Of a stretch of 64,000 nt of DNA, positions 12,891 through 22,262 are shown piece after piece. The translations under genes were made by a program, and so were the position numbers. Within the stretch, counting starts at the first letter, position 1. Each line of letters begins with the position of its first letter. Below the pieces are notes generated by a model. The model had not been told where the DNA came from, searched no databases, and saw nothing but the letters and a program-made list of their open reading frames with translations. Source of the DNA: Pseudofabraea citricarpa (taxonomy: Eukaryota > Ascomycota > Leotiomycetes > Helotiales > Dermateaceae); assembly GCA_029641185.1 (NCBI GenBank), contig JAPWGK010000015.1:248001-312000 (forward strand), written 5' to 3'.

Positions 12891-15243
12891 ATGAACGATC
12901 CAGGTAGGTAATATCAAGTGCTTTTGTTGTTGTTTGTGCTTTTTAACAATCTCAAAGGACTTGACGAGCCCATCTCCAGCGATGCAAAGGATGTTGAGAA
13001 TCAGCATACTGATGGGCAGGAGGAGGCCGAGGACGACGAGCAAGCATTTCTCCAGCCAAGGTAGTTACTTCTGAGGATTGTATTTCCAGAATACATGCTT
13101 ACAACATTGCTACTAGTCGCTGGTGGTTTGCGAGCACCGCCTTTCCCCTCATCGCAGGCACGTTTGGACCTATGGCTTCAACCTTTAGTATATGCGCCTT
13201 GGCAGTCAAATGGAGAGTCTATATACCGCCCGGGGGAGTCGAGGAACATGGTCAATATGTGAAAGATCCAGAGTGGCTAGTGGCTATCAACGCTGTTCAA
13301 CTCGCCATAGCCCTTCTGTCGAACTTATTTCTGCTCTTGAATATGGCAGAGAGGGTGCGGTTTTCTATTGCCCAGCCTATTACCATCATTGGATGGTATG
13401 TCTTCAGCCTGTCTTCTCTCTCGGTACTAACACTTTCAGGTATCTCTCGTCTCTCACTCTCATTGGTCTGTGTGCATGTGCTGCAGGACCTCTTAAACTC
13501 GAGCCGTCATCAGAATATGCTTTCACACAGGCATTCTACTATGCGTTGTTCTCTGCAGGATTATATTTTGTGGTGGCGACCCTGATGTTGTTTACAGCAT
13601 TGGGAGCTATTCGAGGTCATTATGACAAACAGTTTCAGCTAACCATGAGCCAGCGAACCCTGATGTTGCAAACAATCAGTTATCTCGTCTATCTCATGGC
13701 TGGCGCGTCGGTCTTTGCGCACGTTGAATCTTGGCAATTTTTGGATGCTGTATATTATACAAATTTCTCCTTGTTGACCATTGGAATTGGCGATTATTCA
13801 CCCATGACCCATCTTGGACGCTCATTGCTGTTTCCATTCGCTATTGGAGGTATCATAATTCTAGGTCTGGTTGTGGGCTCTATCCGCTCCCTGGTACTTG
13901 AGCGTGGCAAGGCCAAGATGGGATCGAGAATGGTAGAGAAGCATCGTCGAGTGGTTCTAAGTCGAATGCAGAAGAAAGGTAAGAGCAATGTGCTCGAACC
14001 TATTACCGAAGATAAAGAGGGTGTATCTCGAACCTCAACGGTCGACAGCATGACGGAGCTCGAAAGACGACGACAAGAATTCGAGTTGATGCGTCAAGTG
14101 CAAGAAGCTGCAGCGCGGAATCGACGATGGACATCTCTGATAATTTCCGGTAGTACCTGGATGTTCTTATGGCTTGTCGGAGCAGCTATCTTCCAACGAT
14201 GCGAGAAGGGCCAGAATTGGTCATATTTCGGATCGCTCTACTTCGCTTACACTTCACTCTTGACCATTGGTTATGGAGACTTCTATCCGCAGTCCAATTC
14301 AGGAAAGCCTTTCTTCGTCTTCTGGTCTCTACTCGCTATTCCTTCTCTTACTATCTTGATCAGTAATATGGGTGATACCATTGTCAAAGGGATTCGGGAT
14401 CTTACCCTCTGGGTGGGAACTTTTACCGTATTGCCAGGGTTAGTAGATTATTTCCCCAATACCAAGCAGTATGGCTCGTCCAAGTGGGCATGGGCTAGAA
14501 TATTATTGCATTCAATTCAGGACGGAAAACAAATTTCTTTTATGAGTCATCAAAGCCATAATAATCTCAAGCCTCTTCCTCCGTTGTCAAGAAAAGCCAA
14601 CTGACCCAAACAAACCAGCGAGCAAGATATAAAAACCACTCTGAAAAGCTCTCTCAAGAAAGCCACCCCAAAGCACCTCTTCTCACCCAAACCCACAAGC
14701 CACTCGCCGTCAACCACCAACGCCAAACCCCCACCCCAATCCAACCTCTCGCCATCCGAGGAAGAAACGCACCTCCACCTCCTCCTCATCCGCGAAATCA
14801 TCGCCGTGACGCAGCACCTCAACAACTCACCGCCCAAGAAGTACACGTTCGAAGAGTGGGCGAGGTATCTGTACCTGATCGGCGAAGAAGAGGGGAACGC
14901 CGACACGCATCGCCGGGCTCTGAAGGGCGCGAGGAAGGACGAGGGCCTAGGTGGCGAGGTGGGAGTGGAAGCCGCTGCCCGAGGCGAGAAACAGAAGGAG
15001 AAGGACGAGGTCAGGAAATGGAGCTGGATCGGCAATCGCAGCCCCCTCATGGGCAGTAAGGAGGAGGCCGAGTGGGTCTTGGAGAGGTTGACGGCTACGC
15101 TGGAGGAGGAACTGAGGGTTTGGCACGAGGGGGGAAGAGGGAAGAGCGAGGTGGGACCGGATGACCCCACGAGGGGTTCTTCATCTTTTCCTGGTTCTCC
15201 TCCTGCTTCTGGTTCTGGTTCTGGTTCTGGTTCTGCTTCATGA
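12891..15243 (+). CDS. TOK-type two-pore outward-rectifying K+ channel
   Basis: Fungal plasma-membrane K+ efflux channel (TOK1 family, eight TM segments, two pore loops). Exons are 12891-12903 (13 nt), 12958-13060, 13117-13395, 13440-14438 and 14619-15243, giving 672 aa. An acidic N-terminus leads to SRWWFASTAFPLIAGTFGP and the first four TM helices. Pore loops carry selectivity filters TIGIGDYSP (about 245) and TIGYGDFYP (about 407), separated by a basic cytosolic linker. The last intron (14439-14618, 180 nt) must be removed because the continuous frame hits TGA at 14602. Splicing gives LPGEQDIKTTLK and a long conserved-looking cytosolic tail with YTFEEWARYLYLIGEE and KWSWIGNRSPL. It ends in a Gly-Ser dipeptide repeat. 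The acceptor is preceded by an ideal CTGAC branch site. A model stopping at 14604 would truncate the protein. Confidence 0.9.
15207..15240 (+). repeat. GGTTCT hexamer repeat encoding Gly-Ser
   Basis: Tandem GGTTCT units in the last codons of the channel gene, giving a (GS)n C-terminus. Confidence 0.8.
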
Positions 15244-15662
15244 CTTTAATAAATATCCAGATTCGGTTTTTTGTGTTTGATCGATTATCTTTTCCTTCTA
15301 CTTCTACATACAGCCATTCTGTTACTTATGCAGCTACACCTTAATCCCCCTAGGTGGCTATTTAACAAACAAATGATACCCACTTCATAGCTACAGCAGT
15401 ATATAGAGCAAACAAGCAAGCAAGCAGGTAATCCTGATCCTGTTATACTCTTTCCCTCGAATCAAGCAAAATTCTACTCCTTTACCTATTCATCCCAGTC
15501 CTGTCCTGTCCTGTCCAATCCAGTTCTATGCAACCCGATTTTAACCCCGTACCCCATACCCCATGCCCCGTCATATTTATCCAACCCAACCCAACCCATA
15601 ATCCCCAACTCCAGTCTATGCCATGCCATGCACAAAACCACAAAACCACAAATCGTCAAACC
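15244..15662. other. convergent 3' intergenic region
   Basis: Separates the convergent channel and PUA-like genes. It contains an ACCCC/ATACCCC-rich simple stretch near 15543-15575 and no gene. Confidence 0.5.
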
Positions 15663-18341
15663 TCAATAATCCCCCTCCCCGCCATAAACCTCATCGTCGT
15701 CGTCCGAATCACCCGGAAACATCATACCCAAGCCCAAGCCCATCATAGGCGGCGGCGGCACGGACTCGGTGAGCAAGCTGTCGGGCAGGAGCTGGCTCTT
15801 GGTCAAGATCTGAGACGACGGCATGGCGAGCGGGATCAGCGTATCGGAGCCCGTGTCTTCTGCGGCTTGGTCGTTCTCGCCGCTGGAGATGGGCGTGCTG
15901 GTTGGGAGGTGGTGGGGCTGGCGGCGGATGGGCGATTCGAATATGATCTCGACGTCGGAGGAGCGCGAGCTGGGTCGGCGGGTGGGTGTTTGTGTTTGTG
16001 CTTCCGTTCGTGTATGTCTTGCCCGCTGGGTTTGTTGGGTTGGCGGTTGCGTCAGGTCGACGGTTGAGGCTTGAGAGGGCCGGATGGGCGTTCGTGCTTG
16101 TTGCCGCCGATATCCTGAGGGGTTGTTGTTGGCAGTTGACGATGATTGTGTAGCAGGATGTGGTCTAGGAAGAGGAGGTAGGGCAGGCAGTGGAGAAGAG
16201 CTTCGTTGCGGGACGTAGTTTGTTTTGCGGGCAAAGATATTGGCAAATGTCGTCTTTGCTGCAGGTAGTGCTGGACTTGAAGTCGTTGGGGCAGTGGAGT
16301 GTTGGAACTGAGTAGATTCACTAACGAGCTGTGCCTCAACTTCTTGTGTGTCGTCAGTGAAAGAAGAAGATGGCCCCGTCGTCGTGCTGAAAAGCGGTGG
16401 CTTCAGATTCGCAATCAGCTCACCGATGACGGATGGACGGACGAATGCTTTTGCGCCTGGGGCTTTGTAAAGCCATTCTTTGCGCTGCAGTTCTTCAAGA
16501 GGAAGTGGATCGGCAAGCTCGTACAGCTCGAGAATCTCGTACGCATACTTGGAAACTGTCATTTGTCCAGCGTTGAACTCGGCATTGCCGCTCCCTTCTT
16601 CGTCTTTTAGTTCGCCGGGCTTCAGGGCGTGGCTGATTGATGCCATGTACTTGAGAACCCGTACGGGATCTGTCTCGTATAACCATATCCGAGCGACGTT
16701 TGAAGGTAGCATGTGAGATGAGAAGTAGTGGTTTTTGGCGCGCGAGACGATCTCGGTGACTTTCTGCGGGTGTGCGGAGAGGAAAATATCTGAGGACATT
16801 GTCCTCGGCGCCATCATGTTCATATGCTGGGTCGAAAGACGCTGGCTCTCCATGCCTTGTGTCTTCCCGTATTGAGTCTCGTCAGCTTCGATTTGGTTTG
16901 ATTCCTCGTCTTCCTCGTCCTCGTCCTCTTCATCCATTTCAGCTGAAGCAGAAATATCTCGTTCCAGCTCATCTAAGTGCATTTGTGTTTCAGCACCAAA
17001 GTCTTCATAATACGTATCGTAATGCGAAGCTTCCGTACCATCGTCCTCCACTGGCTGGTCTCCAATCTTCATTGGGATGTCATCATCTGGAGTTTCCTCA
17101 ACTATCTGCGATTCCTCTTCAGGGGCATCCAGGATTTGAAGTTCCCGGTTGACAGGCAGGTCTAGCACTTCATCTTCTGAATCTACTTCGATATCGCTAT
17201 CCTCTTCAGAGTCCGAGATCTCAAGCTTGAGTATTGAGGGTCTCGGAGCTCGAGTTCTTGGTGATTGGGTTCGAGGCTCACTTTTTACGATTGGAGACTG
17301 CAATATCCGTGAAACGCCTGATAATTGGGGGGAGTCGTCTATGATCTGCTCCGGGGTCTTGAATCTGACACTTTTGGCTGGGCTTGTCCGTTTCGGTGGA
17401 GAAGATGGTATTCGTCGAGAGAGTTGTGTTTCTAAATCAGTCTCGAAGGTATCCTCTATAACCAGCTTAGGCCTGGCACCTTTTATCGGGCTCAGTCTTT
17501 TGGGCGGAGAAGAAGGTATGCGAGATTGCTGAGTCTCTAGGTCTGTCTCAAAAGTATCCTGGATAACAAGCTCGGGCTGCTTCCGCGGACTGGCGAGCGC
17601 TCTCGGGCTCAAGCTGAAAGGAATTGCAGTATTGGTTGACTTTTCTTGGAGCGGTCGTCTTGGTGATGGCCTCTGCTGGGACAGTGAAGCTTTTCTTTTC
17701 TTGGTGCTCGTATAGCCAATATTCTCTACATTGCCGGCCGACGCACTCAGGTTCCTGCTCATTCTCTTCAACGGTGATTTCTTAGGCGATAGGTAATGGA
17801 CTGGAGATATCGGGCTTGCAGGTGATTCAGAAGGAGGTATTTCCATTGGCCGTATGCGACTAGGTGTTCTTGGAGGAGGCGGCATGTTCCGAAGATCCTT
17901 CTTCTTCGCTGGGCTCTGTAACTTTTCGAGGGTTTCCTGGTGCGAGACATCTTCCTCTCCCTCCTCCTCTTCATCATCCATATTCGAAGAGAAACTCCAA
18001 TCCATCTGCGTCAAGCGCTGCGTATGAAACTTGGATTCCGCCGACGACTCATCACCCAAAGTCCTGCGTCGCTTCTTCGCTTTCTGGCGGTACGGTTCAA
18101 AGTCCTCGTCGTCGTCCTCGTCCTGCTCTCCAAACCCATCGTCTGGTTTCTGCTGGAAGATATAATCCATCTGCGTGAGCGTTTCCTGGACGGGTGGTTT
18201 AGGCACGCGCGCGCCACCAGCCTTGCCATAGCGCGGCATCTTCTTCGTCTTCCGGGCAGCCAGTCTGGTCTGTCTGAGTGGTGTCTCGCTGCGGTATATC
18301 CTATCTGCAGGTGCGCTGCCGATGGCCTTCTTCGGTGGCAT
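15663..18341 (-). CDS. large disordered nuclear protein with a PUA/ASCH-like domain
   Basis: An intronless 892-aa protein I do not recognise by name. The N-terminus is basic (MPPKKAIGSAPADR) and is followed by acidic and KKRRR-type segments suggesting a nuclear location. A short motif recurs as LTQMDYIFQQ and LTQMDWSFSS. The middle is Ser/Pro-rich with a tandem duplication of a unit containing DTFETDLETQ and IPSSPPKR. Around residues 530-665 there is an ordered segment with RIWLYETDPVRVLKYM, KYAYEILELYELADPLPLEEL and a following FVRPSVIGEL. This pattern resembles fungal PUA/ASCH-fold proteins, so RNA or modified-nucleic-acid binding is a guess from the fold. The C-terminus is again disordered and ends in an acidic D-rich stretch. 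Convergent with the TOK gene. Confidence 0.75.
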   Translation of the reverse strand: MPPKKAIGSAPADRIYRSETPLRQTRLAARKTKKMPRYGKAGGARVPKPPVQETLTQMDYIFQQKPDDGFGEQDEDDDEDFEPYRQKAKKRRRTLGDESSAESKFHTQRLTQMDWSFSSNMDDEEEEGEEDVSHQETLEKLQSPAKKKDLRNMPPPPRTPSRIRPMEIPPSESPASPISPVHYLSPKKSPLKRMSRNLSASAGNVENIGYTSTKKRKASLSQQRPSPRRPLQEKSTNTAIPFSLSPRALASPRKQPELVIQDTFETDLETQQSRIPSSPPKRLSPIKGARPKLVIEDTFETDLETQLSRRIPSSPPKRTSPAKSVRFKTPEQIIDDSPQLSGVSRILQSPIVKSEPRTQSPRTRAPRPSILKLEISDSEEDSDIEVDSEDEVLDLPVNRELQILDAPEEESQIVEETPDDDIPMKIGDQPVEDDGTEASHYDTYYEDFGAETQMHLDELERDISASAEMDEEDEDEEDEESNQIEADETQYGKTQGMESQRLSTQHMNMMAPRTMSSDIFLSAHPQKVTEIVSRAKNHYFSSHMLPSNVARIWLYETDPVRVLKYMASISHALKPGELKDEEGSGNAEFNAGQMTVSKYAYEILELYELADPLPLEELQRKEWLYKAPGAKAFVRPSVIGELIANLKPPLFSTTTGPSSSFTDDTQEVEAQLVSESTQFQHSTAPTTSSPALPAAKTTFANIFARKTNYVPQRSSSPLPALPPLPRPHPATQSSSTANNNPSGYRRQQARTPIRPSQASTVDLTQPPTQQTQRARHTRTEAQTQTPTRRPSSRSSDVEIIFESPIRRQPHHLPTSTPISSGENDQAAEDTGSDTLIPLAMPSSQILTKSQLLPDSLLTESVPPPPMMGLGLGMMFPGDSDDDDEVYGGEGDY

Positions 18342-19497
18342 CTTGTTGGACGGTGAAAAGAAAATTCGAGACGTGTCTGCGAGAGCGTGGTCGGCGAGAG
18401 CGAGAGGGGTTGGTTCAATGCCTAGCCTAGGTAACCTTATCGAAACCGTCGCGTCGCGCTATGGCTCTTGGGCCAAAAAGAAAAAAAGTCGATGACGCGC
18501 CGACGCGACGGATCGTGATTAGAACTAAGTGCTGCGTGCTCTAGCCGATAGATGACTCAGCGTGCCAGGCTACAGCTACCTCTAACTCTACCACCCCCAG
18601 CTTCTCATTTAAGGAACGTCTCTATCAAACATCATCTAACTAGTATTGAAGATCAGGCATCAATGTAACATACATCTAAAAAAAAAAAAAAAAAAAAAAA
18701 AAAACCCCTTACTAGGACGGTGAAGAGTATTGGTACAGTAAGGGTCAGAAGGTCAGGATTAGGAGATGGGAGTTGGGATTAGTCCCGAGTTCAAGGGGAT
18801 GGTAAGAGTCCCCTTTAAGTTATATATTCTGTAATTGTCTACCTAGGTTAGAGAATAGCAGTCAGATTCTTCAATCATCCAATCATCTACTTTCTCAAGA
18901 TTCTAGTCTAGTCTAAATCCAAGGAGGGAAAAAAGATAAAAAGATAAAAAAGAAATCTCGTCTCGCTTAACCCCCTCGTTTTACTTCTATTACTCCTTTC
19001 CCCTTCTTCTCAAGAACAAGATAGATAACCCATCCTCGCAGAACACATACACACATAAAAAGACCCACCATATCTTCCCAGGAAAACTATCATAACCTTA
19101 CTGTATTTTTCAAACTTTGCCTACGTTAATCAAACCCCAAAGTTGTCGTTATATCCCACAATTCTCGACACCAAGAAGCCACGTCCTGTTACAACTCGAG
19201 GTCGTTCTGCAGTCGCAGGAGAAGAGGATATGTTACTTGAATTTCAGGAAACTGCTAAGGTCTACCCTAGAGGTAGAGTTTTGCTCGAAAGGTTCAAAGG
19301 GGGACTTCATTTTTTCCACATAGAGAGAAGATGGCGACTAAACGAGTGAGTGCCTTAGACCAACGAATCAAAAAGGGAGAAGTGCCGACTGAGGAAATGC
19401 AAAGAAAAGAAGAAGAAGAAGAAGAAGAGAAGGAGAAAATCGAAAAACGAAGAGAAGAAAAGGGGACAAAACGACCAAATACAGAAATCCTCAAGCC
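18342..19497. other. 1.15-kb intergenic region with an A27 run
   Basis: Includes the promoter of the PUA-like gene and the 3' flank of the MFS gene. A small plus-strand frame (19227-19349, with no convincing upstream start) is open but I do not recognise it. I see nothing else. Confidence 0.4.
18678..18704. repeat. A27 homopolymer
   Basis: An uninterrupted run of 27 A on the plus strand between the divergently oriented flanks. Confidence 0.9.
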
Positions 19498-21050
19498 CTA
19501 TTCCACATCCCGAACCACCACCTCCTCCTCATCCCCCTCCTCCTGCACCCGCCCATCCTCCTCCCTGCACCAAACCAAGACAGCTCCCAACCCGCCAAGA
19601 AGCGCCGTCACGCCCGTAAAGAGGACGACGTTAGCAAAGCTCCCCCCAAGTGACCCAGCAAGAGGACTCCTCCTCAAGAGCAAGCCACTAACCGGGCCGG
19701 AGCAGACAGCGCCGATACCGCGGCCAGCACTGAGCAAGCCCATCAGGGAGCCGAGGCCAGCTCTGGGATGGACGCGCTGGATCTCGGAGATGAAGCCGCT
19801 CCAGACAGCGCTCCATCCACCGGCGAAGAGGCCATAGGCGCAGGCGAAGCAGACGAGCAGCGGGAAGGGCAGGGGAGCTCGGGGCGCGGGGAGCCAGAGC
19901 AGGAAGACGGCGAGGGACGAGCCGGCCGTCGACACGAGCAGGACCGTATAGACGGAGAAGCGATCGCACAGGTGGCCGAAGAGGGGCGCCGAGAGGGCCG
20001 AGAGCGAGTTGATGACCGAGAGCAGTATCTCGCCCGGCAGCGAGGCGTTTCCGTTGATGGACATGTGCAGAGAGCGGGCGTACGAGGGCAGGTAGATGGA
20101 CGGCATGAAGAACCCGAGACCCTCGGCTGTGTTGGCCATCTGCAGGATCCAGAAGGTGCGTGTGAACAGGAATCCCTGGTGGACTCTTGCGCGGCGCCGA
20201 CGAGCTGGCATGGGGAGACGAGGTCGGATGAAGTAGATGAGCGGCGAGGCGAAGATGAAGAGGATCAGAGCCCAGATGCGAAGCGTCGTCGCTGCACCGT
20301 AGCTGCGCAACAGCCACGAGAGTAGGTATGGGAATATCAGACCGGAAACGCCCACGCCACTCCACATGACTCCGATCGCTAAGCCCTGTTTCTTGATGAA
20401 CCATTCTGAGAGATAGATGTTTGTGGGGGCGTATAGGAGGGAGCCACCGATGGCATAGAGTATCCCTTGCGTGAGAATGAGTTGCCAGACTCGAGTCAGG
20501 AAAGAAGAGGCCAAGAGAGCAGATAGACTCAGAACAAGGCCAAAGACTGAACTGAGCCGTCGAAGGGAAGGGTATGCTTCGAGAAAGTACAGAGAGACAG
20601 GCGCAAACAGATACATGATGCCCGTTGCACATGTTCCGATGATTGCAATGCCTGAACTGGCTTGGGAGTATGGTAGGTGGGTGCTGTAATACGTCTCGAA
20701 TACGCCGAAGGAAAATGGAAAACCTGTAATGCAGATAAATGTTAGATCATTATACCTCTCGAGATACACATGTGAAGTGACAAACCCCAAATCAACGCTT
20801 CAAAGAAGAAGCAGCCCATAAGAAACATCCAAGCTTGTCTTCCACCATCTACGGGAGGAAGACTAGCTGGTAAGCCTATGATAGTTGGCTCTCTCGTTTC
20901 TCCATCATGGCTTGGAGTGATTGAGAACGACTCAGCTTCTTCTGCTGGTAGGCTAACAACAGTTACCGTTGCATGGCTTTTCTTTGGCTTTGAAGTGCCT
21001 CTTAGGTTGGAAAGGGGTATCTCAGCAAAGCTGGGTAACGAGGAGCCCAT
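19498..21050 (-). CDS. MFS transporter, monocarboxylate-permease (MCT) type
   Basis: Predicted plasma-membrane solute permease of 496 aa. Exons are 20786-21050 and 19498-20723. Splicing joins FFFEALIWG to FPFSFGVFETYY, the characteristic first helix and loop of fungal monocarboxylate-like MFS proteins. About 12 TM helices follow, with a basic central loop (RPRLPMPARRRRAR), GLAIGVMWSGVGVSGLIFP in the N-half and LGSLMGLLSAGRGIGAVCSGP in the C-half. The C-terminus is short and acidic. Substrate unknown: Mch-type fungal proteins often do not carry monocarboxylates. The Met at 21050 (MGSSLPSF) is preferred to an in-frame upstream Met at 21119, because the leader it would add looks unrelated. The C-terminal half is locally GC-rich and creates long antisense open frames. 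Confidence 0.88.
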
Positions 21051-21505
21051 GATGAAAACGTGAGAAAGCAATGCAGAGTAAAAAAGTAGTTGGTATGAGT
21101 AAAGTATATAACAATTCACTGATCTCGTTTGCCTTTGAAAGACGCAGAAGGAGATGTTAAATGGGCAGCTGCAGCAAGACCGACAAACACTGAATCAGAC
21201 AGAGCCCGCCTCAATAGCCAAACAACCCAACTCGCCACCGGCAAGAAATTCATCAGCCAGCAAGAACCAGATGACCTCAAAGTCATTGAGGTGGTGGTTG
21301 CCAAACTGCGGGGAAACGCATATTCAGACGTTGGATATTGAAAATCCCCTCGAGTAGCTGAACTCCTCGTGGAGTCTACAAGCCATCCACTTGGTCAGGG
21401 AGTGAATGGTTCCACGACTGGGCTGCCCACCTTGCCAAATCCAACATCAGTCTCAACCTGCTACTCGGTCAATCAATATGTTCGCAGCTCTGCATCATAC
21501 CACCT
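21051..21505. promoter_or_regulatory. 5' flank of the MFS gene
   Basis: Promoter-side region of the minus-strand transporter gene. No specific elements identified and no gene seen. Confidence 0.4.
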
Positions 21506-22262
21506 TCACAAATCTTCAGAGTTGGCCATATAACCAATCATAACAAATTTCCCGCAACACTTCGGCACGGGCACATAGAAACCAGACGTCCCGAGTTCAG
21601 ACATGCCGATGAATCCAACAATAGTACGGGCCGACGTCGTATTGAAGTTTCGGGAGGAAATTGGATGGCTTCGAAGAAAGTCCTATAACAGTACTTAGTA
21701 GCCGTGTTGGTTCCCAAGTGTATGGTACCGAGCGTGATGGTGACGGATGTCAAGGTAGAATCACCAATCGTTACCCGGACTTGAAGAGAAAGTGAGGAGT
21801 AATGACCATGTTTTGCCCCGCAACCAGATGGTGCAGTTCATAAAATAAATGCGCGTGATGGAATCTCCTATAGGACAATCCGACCCATTATTGGAAGCGT
21901 GTACACTTGCAGCTATTCTGAGGTGGCAATTCCAGATAGGGATGAAAGCACCACATAAACGCCTCTTGCGTTATCCAGAGCAAGGGAAAATTGTAAAAGC
22001 CAAGCCTGCTTGAGCCTGGTAATGAAATTTGAGCAGTTTCAAGAAAAAGTGCATCTTCTCCCTCACCACCGAAAAGAGTTGAATAGAAGAAATGGTAAAA
22101 TTCTGTAGGAAGTAGCTGAAGACTCAAGCCTCGAAGTCTGCATTCCACCAGAGCGTGACCAAACAAGATACCGACAAGACCTTTAGGCGTGGGAGGGCCA
22201 GGCACTTGAGCATGTAGCCGATTGGGCACTGTGGTGACGCTCAACTCCAAGTCGTATTTCAT
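21506..22262 (-). pseudogene. possible decayed or unresolved gene, function unknown
   Basis: The minus strand shows consecutive protein-like stretches in different frames. There is a 124-residue frame from 22262 containing LFGGEGEDALFLETAQISLP, a frame around 21770-21950 with GDSITRIYFMNCTIW, a frame at 21538-21837 with SLSLQVRVTIGDSTLTS, and a final frame 21506-21682 with ARTIVGFIGMSELGTSGFYV. Only the last is preceded by a plausible acceptor (TATAG). I could not join them with acceptable introns, so this may be a frameshifted relic, a multi-exon gene I failed to solve, or chance. The two Gly-rich pieces faintly recall lectin-like beta repeats, but I do not assign a family. Confidence 0.25.

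Noticed and set aside
14604..15243. Separate downstream gene starting near 14806
   Set aside because: It has no ATG start and its text matches the cytosolic tail of TOK channels. A 180-nt intron joins it to the channel gene.
19143..19349. Small plus-strand frame of 68 codons upstream of the MFS 3' end
   Set aside because: The text looks mildly protein-like, but there is no upstream ATG in frame, no recognisable domain and no clear splice partner.
19688..20632. Shifted minus-strand frame of 314 codons and a 185-codon plus-strand frame inside the MFS gene
   Set aside because: GC-rich codon positions of the real transporter gene open the other frames. They show no TM or domain pattern.
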